From Taudactylus pleione (Eukaryota; Chordata; Amphibia; Anura; Myobatrachidae): 64,000 bases of DNA. The notes beneath the pieces are model-generated. The model searched no databases and was not told the DNA's origin. It was given only the letters and a program-made list of their open reading frames with translations. Shown here piece by piece: positions 44,176 through 55,384 of this stretch. Each line of letters begins with the position of its first letter. Position 1 is the first letter of the stretch. The DNA lies in the NCBI GenBank assembly GCA_031769625.1, contig JAUIMM010000702.1:3022501-3086500 (forward strand). Reading direction: 5' to 3'. The translations under genes and the position numbers were made by a program.

Positions 44176-44795
44176 GGATCTCATTCAGAGTCGGTCGAAG
44201 CGGCCGCACGGTCGTACGGGAAAAGGGGCCGGATATTCAAATTATTCCCTCGCAAGTTGCTTCCCTAAGTTCGGATTGGTAGCTGGCCGACCAAGGGGAG
44301 GAAGCGGACAGCTTTCAAAAAAATACGCCCCCTTTTTGTACGCATTGCACGTCATCTCCGGGCATATAAGGATTAATCGAGACCATCGGGAACCATCGAA
44401 ACTGGTCATAGAGCTTAAGGTTGACCATACCCCCTCTTAAACTCTACGATCATGTCAGTGTAAAAACCTCCCATGTCACATGTGCCATGACGCTACTTTG
44501 TTAATTATGCACTCCCATAAACCGTATGCACTTCCATAAAATGCCGTTCGCATAATTAGGCACGCCTGCGTTCGGAACTCCACTCCCCCGTTTTCAAGCA
44601 CCTTCCCCTGTTACCACCCACAAACGCCTCATTCTGTCACTCAAACTACCGACCTGGCTGTGTTCAAGGAGAGAGAAATTTCTGATCGTAGCAGCTAGTT
44701 TGCGCACGCGCATTGCAAACTTTAGCATGCGCAGTATAGCGAACATCGGTGGCATACGACCGTGCGGCCGCAACGACCGACTCTGAATGAGGTCC
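44176..44795. mobile_element. Harbinger-type MITE
   Basis: Ends GGATCTCATTCAGAGTCGG and, inverted, GGACCTCATTCAGAGTCGG. Similarity continues about 40 bp inward, with GCGGCCGCACGGTCGTA. Interior motifs match the right subterminal region of the autonomous element. No exact 3-bp duplication (TGT versus TCT). Confidence 0.82.
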
Positions 44796-45114
44796 TCTAT
44801 GCTTTTATTGCACATATTAGTGTGCAATATTTTATTTACTTATTTATTTAGAAATGCCCCTAATACTTGTACATTTTCCAGAGAGCAGCAACTATATGCC
44901 ATACTTAGGGACCAAAAAAACGTAGCGGCACTTTAAAGTATATGTTACATTTGTCAGCACTCAAATGGCTAAAACAAAATATTCTACCTATAATTGCACA
45001 TTGAAAAGCAATGTGCTTCCAACAATAGCACTTATATAAGCTCTAGCTATTACCACAGTAAGTTCACTGAGATTTAAAGAAGTTTCTACTGTATGTGAAA
45101 TGTTTATGGCGGTC
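44796..45114. other. Short AT-rich stretch, no gene
   Basis: Nothing recognised; leads into the 31-bp satellite. Confidence 0.5.
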
Positions 45115-46550
45115 AATGCAATGCACTCTGCATTATATAAAAGCCACTGCAATGCTCTCTGTATTATATAAAAGTCACTGCAATGCTGTCTGTATTATAT
45201 AAAAGTCACTGTGATGCTGTCTGTATTATATAAAAGTCACTGTGATGCGCTCTGCATTATATAAAAGTCACTGCAATGCTCTCTGTATTATATAAAAGTC
45301 ACTGTGATGTGCTCTGTATTATATAAAAGTCACTGCAATGCTCTCTGTATTATATAAAAGTCACTGCAATGCTCTCTGTATTATATAAAAGTCACTGTGA
45401 TGCGCTCTGCATTATATAAAAGTCACTGCAATGCTCTCTGTATTATATAAAAGTCACTGTGATGCGCTCTGCATTATATAAAAGTCACTGCAATGCTCTC
45501 TGCATTATATAAAAGTCACTGTGATGCGCTCTGCATTATATAAAAGTCACTGCAATGCTCTCTGTATTATATAAAAGTCACTGTGATGCTCTCTGTATTA
45601 TATAAAAGTCACTGCGATGCTCTCTGTATTATATAAAAGTCACTGTGATGCTCTCTGTATTATATAAAAGTCACTGCGATGCTCTCTGTATTATATAAAA
45701 GTCACTGCGATGCGCTCTGTATTATATAAAAGTCACTGCAATGCTCTCTGTATTATATAAAAGTCACTGCAATGCTCTCTGTATTATATAAAAGTCACTG
45801 TCATGCGCTCTGTATTATATAAAAGTCACTGCAATGCTCTCTGTATTATATAAAAGTCACTGTGATGCGCTCTGTATTATATAAAAGTCACTGCACTGCT
45901 CTCTGTATTATATAAAAGTCACTGCGATGCGCTCTGTATTATATAAAAGTCACTGTGATGTGCTCTGTATTATATAAAAGTCACTGTGATGTGCTCTGTA
46001 TTATATAAAAGTCACTGTGATGCTCTCTGTATTATATAAAAGTCACTGCAATGCTGTCTGTATTATATAAAAGTCACTGTGATGCGCTCTGTATTATATA
46101 AAAGTCACTGCGATGCTCTCTGTATTATATAAAAGTCACTGTGATGCTCTCTGTATTATATAAAAGTCACTGCGATGCGCTCTGTATTATATAAAAGTCA
46201 CTGCAATGCTCTCTGTATTATATAAAAGTCACTGTCATGCGCTCTGTATTATATAAAAGTCACTGCAATGCTCTCTGTATTATATAAAAGTCACTGTGAT
46301 GCGCTCTGTATTATATAAAAGTCACTGCACTGCTCTCTGTATTATATAAAAGTCACTGTGATGTGCTCTGTATTATATAAAAGTCACTGCACTGCTCTCT
46401 GTATTATATAAAAGTCACTGTGATGTGCTCTGTATTATATAAAAGTCACTGTGATGTGCTCTGTATTATATAAAAGTCACTGTGATGTTCTTTGTATTAT
46501 ACCATGGTCACTGTAATGCTCGCTGTATTATATAACAGTCACTGTGATGC
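45115..46550. repeat. 31-bp satellite, about 46 units, TATA-like motif in each
   Basis: Unit CACTGCAATGCTCTCTG plus TATTATATAAAAGT (31 bp). TTATATAAAAG recurs every 31 bp with almost no change, while the other part alternates among GCAATGCTCTCTG, GTGATGCGCTCTG, GCGATGCTCTCTG and a few others. Units decay at both edges (46490-46550). No coding capacity. Confidence 0.97.
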
Positions 46551-47158
46551 TCTGTGGTGTGTAAGATAGTGCAATACAGGCAGCAATACTTAAATTTAAG
46601 TCTCGAGACATTGAAGCATTGTGGGGAGGAGTGCCGCGCTGTCCTTGCCCCAGCTGACAGAAATCCTTGCTTCATCTCTGTCCAGACTGTAGTCCCAATT
46701 GCGAAGGACTGCAGTATCCTACTTTACTTTGCTCATTTGGAATTTGTTAACTTGCAGTGATACTAAAATCAAAAACTACTGTTTTAACAAGGGAATTTAT
46801 AGTAATAAATAGTATCCTGAATAACAATATAAGGGGAATATAAATATAATATACATACAGTATATGGGGGTAAAATAACTACATTTAACCAATATAGGGA
46901 CCCACAGGCCAGAGTTATAAGTAGGAGCCCAAAGCTAGTGCATGGCATTGGGTTGGAAATCACTGGGTGCTAGTGCTCGAACATTTGTCTGGGCCCCCTT
47001 TAAAGATTGGGACAGATGTTAAATAGGGAAGGGAGGGGTATTTATCACTGTAATAAGGGTGGTTTCCCCTAATCTGCATATGGTTTGGGCTAACCTGCAT
47101 GTGATTTAATGGATTGAATACCACTGTACATAACTGGCAACTTTGAATTTTTATTCTC
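46551..47158. other. No gene recognised
   Basis: Low-complexity AT-rich sequence with one 68-codon frame of no recognisable family (46554-46760). Confidence 0.5.
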
Positions 47159-47161
47159 TAA

Positions 47162-48707
47162 GGGGTTAATTTACTATGAATCGAGTTTGGTCGAGGTTTT
47201 TAGTTTTAAAACTCACTTTACTTCACCAAAACTCGGGAGAGTTTTCCCTTTTAAAACTCGCAAATTTACTAAGAAGTGAGTTTAGCTGAAAGTGAGTTTT
47301 TCGATGGTGAAGCAGATCGAGTTTTTTTCCCCCAAATTGCGAGTTTAGATGAGAGTTTAGAGGAGAGGTTAGAGGAGAGTTTAGAGGAGATTACTTACTC
47401 GAGATTGCAGTGTTTTCTCTCTGCAAAACTCACCCGAGCAAGCAGCCTGCACATACAGTATCAGTGAAATATGTGAAGGCTGCTTGTGTATTAAACCTGT
47501 AAAAAAAAGTGTTAAATGTTAGATAAATAATGACATTGTGTCCCCCCAAAAAGCATAACCAGCCTCAGACTTGCCAGCCAGTCCTGGTTCCTAAAATTAC
47601 GGGGAACAAGATGAGTAGGGTTCCGCTGTAATTTAAGAACCAGCACCAGGCAGCAGGGCCAGACCTGGTTTTAAATATACAGAGAAAAAAAATGGCGTGA
47701 GGTCCCCCGTATATTTAAAACCAGCTCCAGACCCTTTCTAGCGGGGGACCGATGCCACAGCCAAGGGAGCCCTTTCACCAGGCCCCCCAGCCACAGCATC
47801 AGCCCTGACCACTAGTCAGCCCAGGCCAGGGATCCCTGGGGAGTTAGGGACCCCTCCAATAAAGGGGCCCACCTCTCCTGGGTACCCCTGTCCCAGGCTG
47901 ATAGCCCAGGGCTATCCCAGGCACCCTAGGACAGTGGGTGCCGGGTTGATAGTGTTAGTGTGTAGTGTAAAATAAATGGTTAAATATTGTCTTTAGTGGT
48001 GGAACTACACATACCAGCAAGCCTCCCCCACATGCTGGTATTTGGAGAACCACAGATACCAGCATGCGGGGCATTACAGGTCCGCTGGCACTTTTAGTTC
48101 CACAACCAAAGCAATACATAAATAAACACAACATACACAGTGAAAGTTACATTTTATTATAACAAACATGCAATTCAGGTCTGGCCCTGCTGCTGGTTCT
48201 TAAATTACGGTGGAACCCTAATCATTTTGTTCCTCATAATTTTAGGAACCAGGACTGGCCGGCAAGTCCGGGGCTGGTTATGCTTTAGGAGGGGGACCCT
48301 ATGTCATTTTTTTTTTTTAATAAAAACACTTTATATTAGGCATATAGGCAGAAACATACACAAATCACACTGATCTGTGTATGTTTCTGCCAAACTCGCA
48401 GCTCAGGAGGTGGTCTATTTGAAACTTGTATTTCACAGTGAGTTTGCTACAATCTCACACGAGATTGGAAACTCGATTTTTAGTAAATTTGCGAGTTGCT
48501 TCTTTTTCATGTAAAGTGCTTCCTATTTTGGCCGATGGTGAGTTTTTTCGAGTTTGCAATCTCACATGAGTTTTAACAGTGAAAAGACAGAACTCACTTC
48601 CAAACTCACTCGAGTTTGTCTTTAGTAAATTTGCGAGATGAAAAACATGCCTAAGCTCACTTGAGTTTGCAAACTCACACAAACTCGAAGCTTAGTAAAT
48701 TTACCCC
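47162..48707. mobile_element. Long foldback MITE with TAA duplication
   Basis: Ends GGGGTTAATTTACTATGAAT and TAGTAAATTTACCCC; TAA at 47159-47161 and 48708-48710. Sub-terminal parts are full of GAGTTT/AAACTC motifs. Inside, 47490-47680 is inverted relative to 48178-48345 (shared AGCATAACCAGCC/GGCTGGTTATGC, TTAAGAACCAGCA/TGCTGGTTCTTAA), so much of the 1.5 kb can fold on itself. Between them lies a further small inverted pair around 48020-48070 (ACCAGCATG-type). Confidence 0.85.
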
Positions 48708-48889
48708 TAAGTCTCTGGATAAGCATTCTACCAATTTGGAAGGCAAAATGGTGATGCTACCTGATCATTTTTTTTACCCACGGTGTGTAACTGCTGGGAA
48801 AAAAAGAGAAAAACACCTGCTAATAAAAAGAATGTAATTAATGCCAGAGGGCATGAGACCAAATATTATAGTGGAAAATACAGAACATA

Positions 48890-49488
48890 GGGCCTGATTC
48901 AGAGCTGGACGCAATTAGCGCTCGCTCATCCAGAAAATAGGGGTGGCTATTCAAATGAACCGTTCGCTCTTTGCGGTCTGTTCACGCCTCTAGGTCTGAA
49001 CGAGCGAACAAAACTTGCGGTCGTTTTTTGGATAAATACGCCCCCTGGCCGCTCGCATCCTACGTCATGTCTGCTATTTATTAGATTAATCGAGTACATC
49101 AACCAGCGTATGAACTGCTCGCTATTCTTGTGGTTGGTTTTTGCTACCACAATCTTGCGAGCAGTTCTGGCTATAAAATAACCCAGTGACGTTGTCAGTG
49201 ACGCTGCGGTTTTAATTATGCACACCCATAAAACGCCCGTTTTGACCTTTAAGCACGCCTGCGTTCGGATCTCCACTCCCCGTTTTCAAGCACCTTCCCC
49301 TGTTACCACCCACATACGCCTCATTCTGTCACTCAAATTATCAGGCATTCGCTATTTTGCGAGCACATGAATTTCGACCGCACTGACTGGTTCGTGCATG
49401 CGTATAACGATCCGTACGCATGCGCAGTTGGGCAACCATCGCTCGGAGCGAACGAGCGGCCTCTTACGAGCGGCTCTGAATCAGGCCC
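48890..49488. mobile_element. Harbinger-type MITE with ATA duplication
   Basis: GGGCCTGATTCAGAGC and GCTCTGAATCAGGCCC are perfect 16-bp inverted ends; ATA flanks at 48887-48889 and 49489-49491. Interior CACGCCTGCGTTCGGA and CCCTGTTACCACCCAC are shared with 44176-44795 and with the autonomous element. Confidence 0.92.
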
Positions 49489-49545
49489 ATAGTGCAATAT
49501 AATTTCACATTATGCTTGCATGCTTTTAAACAAAGGACAAAGTAA

Positions 49546-49883
49546 TGGCCCATACACACGGGACGATCAGACAACGATCAGATATCGTTGTCTGATCGTC
49601 CTGCGCGTGCTGGCTGTTCGATATCGAACATCTAGCAACATGCACTAACCACCAAATGAAGTAATGTAATCGTTGATCGCGGGTCCTTATAGTAAACAGG
49701 CTGACCTGGTCAATATCGACCAGGTTGGTCTGCATGCACGGGCGATGGTCGATATAAATATCGAGCATCCATGCCCGCGCATCGACCATCGGGGCCAGAA
49801 ACTGGTCGATTTGGACTATAGCGATATATCAATATCTTTATTGTTCAAATTGACCAGGGAAATCTGACCGTGTGTATGCACCA
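49546..49883. mobile_element. MITE with TGGCCCATACACACGG ends
   Basis: Right end CCGTGTGTATGCACCA pairs with the left end. The flanks TAA/TTA could extend the palindrome. The interior holds inverted copies of GTCGATA/TATCGAC and of TGTTCGATATCGAACA. Confidence 0.78.
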
Positions 49884-49932
49884 TTAGTCTTCCTATATAT
49901 TTGTAAAAGCTTAGATCTACTTTCAATTTCTT

Positions 49933-50163
49933 AGGGGTCAATCCAATTAGCCGCAAAGGGTGGGAATTGCCGTTGCAACGGCGTTAAAACGCTGGCAACG
50001 GACTGGCACCTCGCACCCTTCGCTACCCGCTCTGACCCCGAATTCATGGAATTTTGCTCGTATGGGACTGTGAACAAAATTCCGCTAATCTGGGCTGCCA
50101 TAAAGTGCGGCCATTGCCACGATGACTCGTGCTGGCGAGATCATCGCGGCTAATTGGATTAAC
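49933..50163. mobile_element. MITE with GGGTCAATCCAATTAGCCGC ends
   Basis: The inverted end GCGGCTAATTGGATTAACC is imperfect. Related to 53847-54038 by the GGGTCAATYCAATTA start. Interior has CGCTGGCAACGG/CGTTGCAACGGCG-like parts. Confidence 0.7.
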
Positions 50164-50164
50164 C

Positions 50165-50432
50165 AGATGGCACAATCGTACGGATGGTTAGGGTGATTTC
50201 CCATCGCCGAGGACCATCACAGATTGGACGTACACACTACATGATTTAATGAATGACAGATTGATATCTCGTTCCATCCTTCATTAATTTGCACAGCCCC
50301 ACATGCGATATCGTCTAATTGGCCTGCAGCATGGCCAACCAGAAGATCTTGTATGCAATTGTGGGCACACATTAGACAATGTAGATGGCAAATCGTCCCA
50401 ATATCCTCATAGTGTGTGTAACTACACTAACT
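50165..50432. mobile_element. Probable small MITE
   Basis: ACGTACACACTACATGATTTA near 50228 (first bases) and CATAGTGTGTGTAACTAC near 50409 are loosely inverted. Boundaries uncertain. Confidence 0.45.
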
Positions 50433-50519
50433 CAGTATCAAACAGAACCTGAAGCCAGCAGTCAGCTCATGGAATAAAGATAATTCTACCATAGTTGTTA
50501 AAGTACATTTGAGCACTAT

Positions 50520-51110
50520 GTGCCTAATTCAGCAGCGGACGCAAACGCAACTGCAGTCGCCTACGGATCACAGTTGCTAAAATATGCTAATGCTTGCCAA
50601 AGTATAGCCAATATAAAGACGCCACAAAGACGCCCACTCATATCTGTCCAATGTCTCTCTTCTGCGTAAAAATCTGTACTATAGACGTACATAGGGTTCA
50701 TAGGTCATTACTTCATTTGGTGGTTGGTGCATGTTGCTAGATGTTCGATATCGAACAGCCAGCACATGCATATAGACGATCAAGTCTGACCAGTTGCAAA
50801 CACTGCAAGTATCCTTGCTCGCAGAGAGCTCTCATGCTGCGTATGAAATCGCAGTGGCTAATTTATGCACGCCCATGAAAACGGCATTCAAGCGGACAGA
50901 CACACCTGCATTTTTTCCAACCACCGCCCCCTGTTACCACCCCCAAATGCTGACAGCCTGTTATTCACTTTGCGATGGATTCTTGTGTGCCTCCGTAATT
51001 GCAATGCGATTGCTGCACACACGTAGCACGGCTTATACGCATGCGCAATGGCAAACTATTGCTCGATCTGCGTCCGTAACCGCCATTGCGTCCACTGCTG
51101 AATCAGGCCC
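50520..51110. mobile_element. Harbinger-type MITE containing a captured MITE fragment
   Basis: Ends GTGCCTAATTCAGCAGCGG and, inverted, GGGCCTGATTCAGCAGTGG. Flanks TAT/TGT are close but not equal. The interior has the shared CACCTGCATTTTTTCC and CCCCTGTTACCACCC module. Positions 50706-50776 are an inverted copy of 49600-49668. Confidence 0.82.
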
Positions 51111-52434
51111 TGTATCTTTTCTACATAAACCAATGGCAAAAAAGAAAAGCTCAACAGATATTCTTTAGTTGGTGTAATATTGACCAGCTTTAATGCACTT
51201 ATGCAAGTCTGAACTGACCCAGTATTTCCATGTAGAAGGGATTATGTTTGCCATATGTGTTAATACCTCTAAAATACAATTATTGTCTTTTAGTACATCG
51301 TTAACTGCCTGGACATACATAATGTTCTCTTGGGTCAAAAGGCAGAGAGATTGTGGTGTGACCTTATGGATAATCTCAAAGCCTTTGAGTGGGCAGTTAA
51401 TACCTTCTTTAGACCCTCATCTGTGAGGTTTGTGCAGAGGGGACTACTACTTAAGTCCAAATGCTGGTGTCTGAAAGAAATGAGGAGAAGTCAGTGCAAT
51501 CCTGACCAATCCCGCTGCTCTGCTTTTGGATTAACCTTTATCCCTATATCTTTATTTTAATTCCCAGCACCTGAACCAGAAAGAGACCATATTCCAGTTG
51601 CTTCTAATAGTGTTAATGAGCAACATTTGGTTGGCTGAAACCACTGCAAGCTCTAGATCTGTACCATACAGATGGAGGAACTTTAACCTTTTCTAATCAC
51701 CTAAGTGACCTGAGCCTCAAATATGGCTACATTGCTTCCACTTTGCCTTAACCCCTTGGCAGCCATGAGCGAGGAAGTCCGTAATGACTGGGGTGAGGTT
51801 TAACTAATAACCAAAGCATGTGAAATAAATAAAGCATAGCTCAGATGATGATCACTCATTATGTGCTATATGGAAATGAGGAATACAGTTATTTTACATG
51901 TGGTTATAGTTGTGGACTGCTAATACCTGCTAAGATGCTGCATCAGCTTAAGCTTCTTTAACTTAATTAAGGATTAAGTATAACGTTTCCTAAGAGATAC
52001 AGAAATCTCTGTATATCCTTCATTATTTTTATAGTTTGGCCAATACCTATTGAAAACATAAGCATTTTGAAATTCTGACCTATAATGCTTAATTGATATT
52101 ATTGACTTGTGTTTTGTTCAATTGTTTACTAGACTTTCCAACATGAGCACTTCATTGCTTTGCTCATGACCATTCTACCTAATTTCCTAATGCAAAAGCT
52201 GAATGACAGGTTTGAAATGGGCTATGCAGACAAGCCTGTGATGTACATTTCTATTTGACGCACTTGGCAGCTCGACCTTGGGCAATAATTAAGGGAAATA
52301 TTTTGCTTTTTGACTTTATAGTAAATTTGTGTGGAAGAGGGCATTCAGTATGGCCTAGTCTAGGGGCAAAGGAACCAGTTTATTAAATGAAACATTCGCT
52401 GGTATAGTTCATAAGGATTTAAGCCTATACTATT
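51111..52434. other. Apparently unique sequence, no gene
   Basis: No element ends, repeats or convincing coding frames; the 76-77-codon frames (51193-51560) have no recognisable family. Longest stretch in the window without visible transposon structure. Confidence 0.5.
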
Positions 52435-53395
52435 AGGGGGGAATGGGTAAGAAGTCCCAGCAGTTCATATCCCGATGGCGGCAGCCCGAAGGGAGAAGAT
52501 CCCGACAGGGCAGGTAAGTACCCTGGGCCTGATTCAGAGGAGCTCGCAAAAAGCAAGCGCTCGCTCTGAATCAGGGCGGGCGCTTGGTTTTTAAGTTGCG
52601 GCCTCCTGGCCGCTCGCATAGCTGTGAGTTACCCCCCACAGCTATTGCGAGCGGCCATGATGATGGTCAAGACCATCGCGACCATCGTGCTTGCGACGAG
52701 ACCCTTGTGGTAGGGTCTCGTGGCCACAAGCCCCAGAGAGCTTTCGGCTCTAACAGGGCCGGAAACTCTCTCACTGACATCACTGGTGATGTCAGTGAGG
52801 CCTCCCACAAACGGCAGGCGTTCGCTTGTGAACGCCTCCGTTTGTGAAGCCACCCACCGGCCACACCTACAAAAGGGGTCGAGCTGTCGATCAACATCGA
52901 CAGCCGGCCCTTTTGTAGTGAGTCCGAGAGTGAGCGCTTTTTGCGCTCACTCCGGGGCTCGCGTGTGCACTGGCCCACCATCGACCCGGTTGCGAGCGCA
53001 CAGCACTTGCGACCGGGTCTGAATCAGGCCCCTTATCCCTACCCCTCTCCCCCCCAACCCTAACCCTCCCTTAGTGGTGCCTATCCCTAACCTCCCTCCC
53101 TAGTGCCTAACCCTAACCTCCCACCGGGGGTGCCTAACACACCCTAACTGCATCCTAAACTTAACCCTCCCTGGGGGGTGCCTAACCCAACTTCCCCCCA
53201 AAACCTAACCCCGCTATGCTTACTTAACCTAACCCTTCTCCCCATGGCTAACGCTAAGGGCGCCCCGGACTTACCTCGTTCGGGCTGGCATCCTTCAGGG
53301 TCCCGGCATCGGGATTAAGATAGGCATCAGTATTTCGATGCCTGTCTTAAGTCCCTTGTCGGGATTCGGATCATAACTACATCCCTATTAGGGGA
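52435..53395. mobile_element. CCCTAA-rich dispersed element split by a MITE (tentative)
   Basis: TATTAGGGG occurs on both outer sides (near 52431 and 53388), which could be an 8-bp duplication. The part after the MITE (53032-53260) is full of CCTAACCCTAACCTCCC and GGTGCCTAACCC motifs. The right end is CATAACTACATCCC. The left end is weakly related. Confidence 0.5.
52525..53031. mobile_element. Hairpin-array MITE, copy 2
   Basis: Ends GGGCCTGATTCAG and CTGAATCAGGCCC. Nearly the entire length is hairpins: 52525-52573, 52608-52656 (49 nt), 52663-52678, 52697-52720 (CGAGACCC/GGGTCTCG), 52736-52770, 52771-52798 (TCACTGACATCAC/GTGATGTCAGTGA), 52806-52846 (CACAAACGG/CCGTTTGTG outside GGCGTTC/GAACGCC), 52867-52918, 52928-52952 (GAGTGAGCGC/GCGCTCACTC) and 52983-53019. 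Confidence 0.92.
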
Positions 53396-53840
53396 ACAGG
53401 GAAATCATTACCTGTTTCTAAGATGGGCATATTTTCACTGTATTAAGGACATAGCTATTCTACAAGGCCAACCAATGCAAATTTCTATTTAAGATGATAA
53501 AGTAGAAGTGGTTAGAGCTCCCATGTTAGATCTATTATAGGTCTTGTTCAGGAAAGGGCCTGTTTTGTGGAGTGGGTAGGTATACACGTGCTAAAAATAG
53601 GAGTGACTCCACATGATAATATCTGTGTGCACCTTGAATCTTTTACTTGTTCAGCCAAATCAATATGAAATACCAGCCTGTTTCCAAAAGTAGAATGACT
53701 GACGTATCATTGAAAGGGGTGCTACACTTATTTAAAGCTTCTGTATCAAAAGATTTAATTGTGTGCATGGAAATAAATGCTTATCTTCGCCTGCAGGCTG
53801 AGTTGTACCCATCTTTATAGTGTACCCACCCACTAGCCAT
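53396..53840. other. No gene recognised
   Basis: Ordinary AT-rich sequence without visible element ends or coding capacity. Confidence 0.5.
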
Positions 53841-53846
53841 CTCTTA

Positions 53847-54038
53847 AGGGTCAATTCAATTATCCACAATTTGTGGACACAATATTTCCCATATATGGTC
53901 CCTTTAAATTGCAGCTACATAACATATTTCTGTGTGCTCATCTATGGGAGCAAACTGATGTCGTCAATGTAGGAGGTCCTGCGATGTGCTGTTCCGGAGC
54001 GCAATAAATGGCACATCACACCTAAATGAATTGACCCC
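53847..54038. mobile_element. 192-bp MITE with TTA duplication
   Basis: AGGGTCAATTCAATTATCC and, inverted, GGGGTCAATTCATTTAGG ends; TTA at 53844-53846 and 54039-54041. PIF/Harbinger-like target. Confidence 0.85.
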
Positions 54039-54041
54039 TTA

Positions 54042-54891
54042 GTCTGATACTTATTCTCAATGCACACTTGCATCAGCCTATACTTGGTGCTAATTACATA
54101 CCTAACTCACAGTTCTGCCTCTTCAATCACAAGTGTAGATGTACTAAGATGTGTAGAATCTACATAACCTGTGCTTTGTTACGCCTGGTTCCGAAGCATG
54201 CGCAGTGTGAAAACATGCCAGACACGCTCCGCAGACAGGTGTACGTCCAACTCTACATCAGGACGTATATGAACTTTATCCACAGAAAATCTACCACGCA
54301 AGCTCAGCCATACTTTCTCTAAGGGAGCATTAAATGTTGAAAAGCAACCGTAATTCTTCTACAAATGTAGGGAATTGACCTATAGATTAGGAAGGTCACA
54401 GGACACATGGCAAGCCTTATGGGAGGCAAAAGCCTCTGGTCATGTGCACGTGTCTTGGCTTGTTCCTTGTAAGCCAAAAAAATGACAGAAACTTTGCTTA
54501 CAAACTATAGGGGGCTTCAGATAACTTCAAAGCAGATCTATGGATATTATTACATCTTCAGCAGAGAAAAAAGTATAGCGGTATCATATCACACAGCAAT
54601 GAACATAAATAATTATATAAATATACAAAACAAGATAATATCTGGCACTGGCAATATGTATATATATGTAACTGCATAAACACCGTAAATGTGGAAAAAT
54701 TATACCCTTTATGACCAAGACTTTGTCCAATGAACAACCCCCTTCTTTACTCGCATTATGTGAGCTGTGCAAACTGGAAAAGGAGAATTGAACACTACAA
54801 CAATGAGAGACCAGAGGTGACATGTGAGAGTCCACCGTGTCAAGACACGCAATGCGTCTCTGCTGACACCGCTAAGGGGGTGACTTTATGC
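54042..54891. other. No gene recognised
   Basis: A possible old MITE with GTAGATGTACTAAG/CTCTACATCAGGACG motifs at 54135-54270, plus a TA-rich stretch near 54600-54670. No gene. Confidence 0.4.
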
Positions 54892-55208
54892 CAAGGGCGT
54901 CTTTATAATGGGTACAGAGTGTGTGGTGCACACTGGCCCCTGGGTCAAGGGGTCCCCACACCGCACACCCTGCACCCATAGCTGATTATAAGTAAAGTAC
55001 TTTTCTGCAGATTCCGGACCGGTGCAAAAAAATCACAGGGAGAATAGCGGCGACCATTTTCCTGGTGACTCAGACATGCACAGAAGAGATGTCCCCGGGC
55101 ACAAGGCGCAGGTGCCATTTTCCCGGAGACCTGCGCATGCGCAGTGCATTCTGGCATGACAGGAAGGGGCCCAAACGGTGGCTGCACTCCTTTCTTAAAA
55201 TGCCCCTG
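54892..55208. mobile_element. hAT MITE (CAGGGGCG family), diverged copy
   Basis: Starts CAAGGGCGTCTTTATAATGG and ends AAAATGCCCCTG. Flanks CTTTATGC (54884-54891) and CTTTACGC (55209-55216) match 7 of 8. Interior shares TGTGTGGTGCACACTGGCCC-like and GCGCATGCGCAGTG parts with 7873-9396 and 14420-14798. Confidence 0.85.
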
Positions 55209-55384
55209 CTTTACGCTCTCTCCCTTCAGCGAGGCTAGTTTTAGTAAAAACTGCGTTAGCTACCTCCTGCTTCACGATAACAGGCTAAGAAGAAGCGGCT
55301 TTTCTCCACAGTTATTGGAATTTTAGTAAATGGAGCCCCATGTCCAGGGCCGGCCCTAGCCCAAATTTTTTGGTAAGCCCGCGG

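Noticed and set aside
45115..46550. Direct repeats of 31 bp, superficially like a CRISPR array
   Set aside because: Units are contiguous without unique spacers, in vertebrate DNA full of transposons. It is a satellite.
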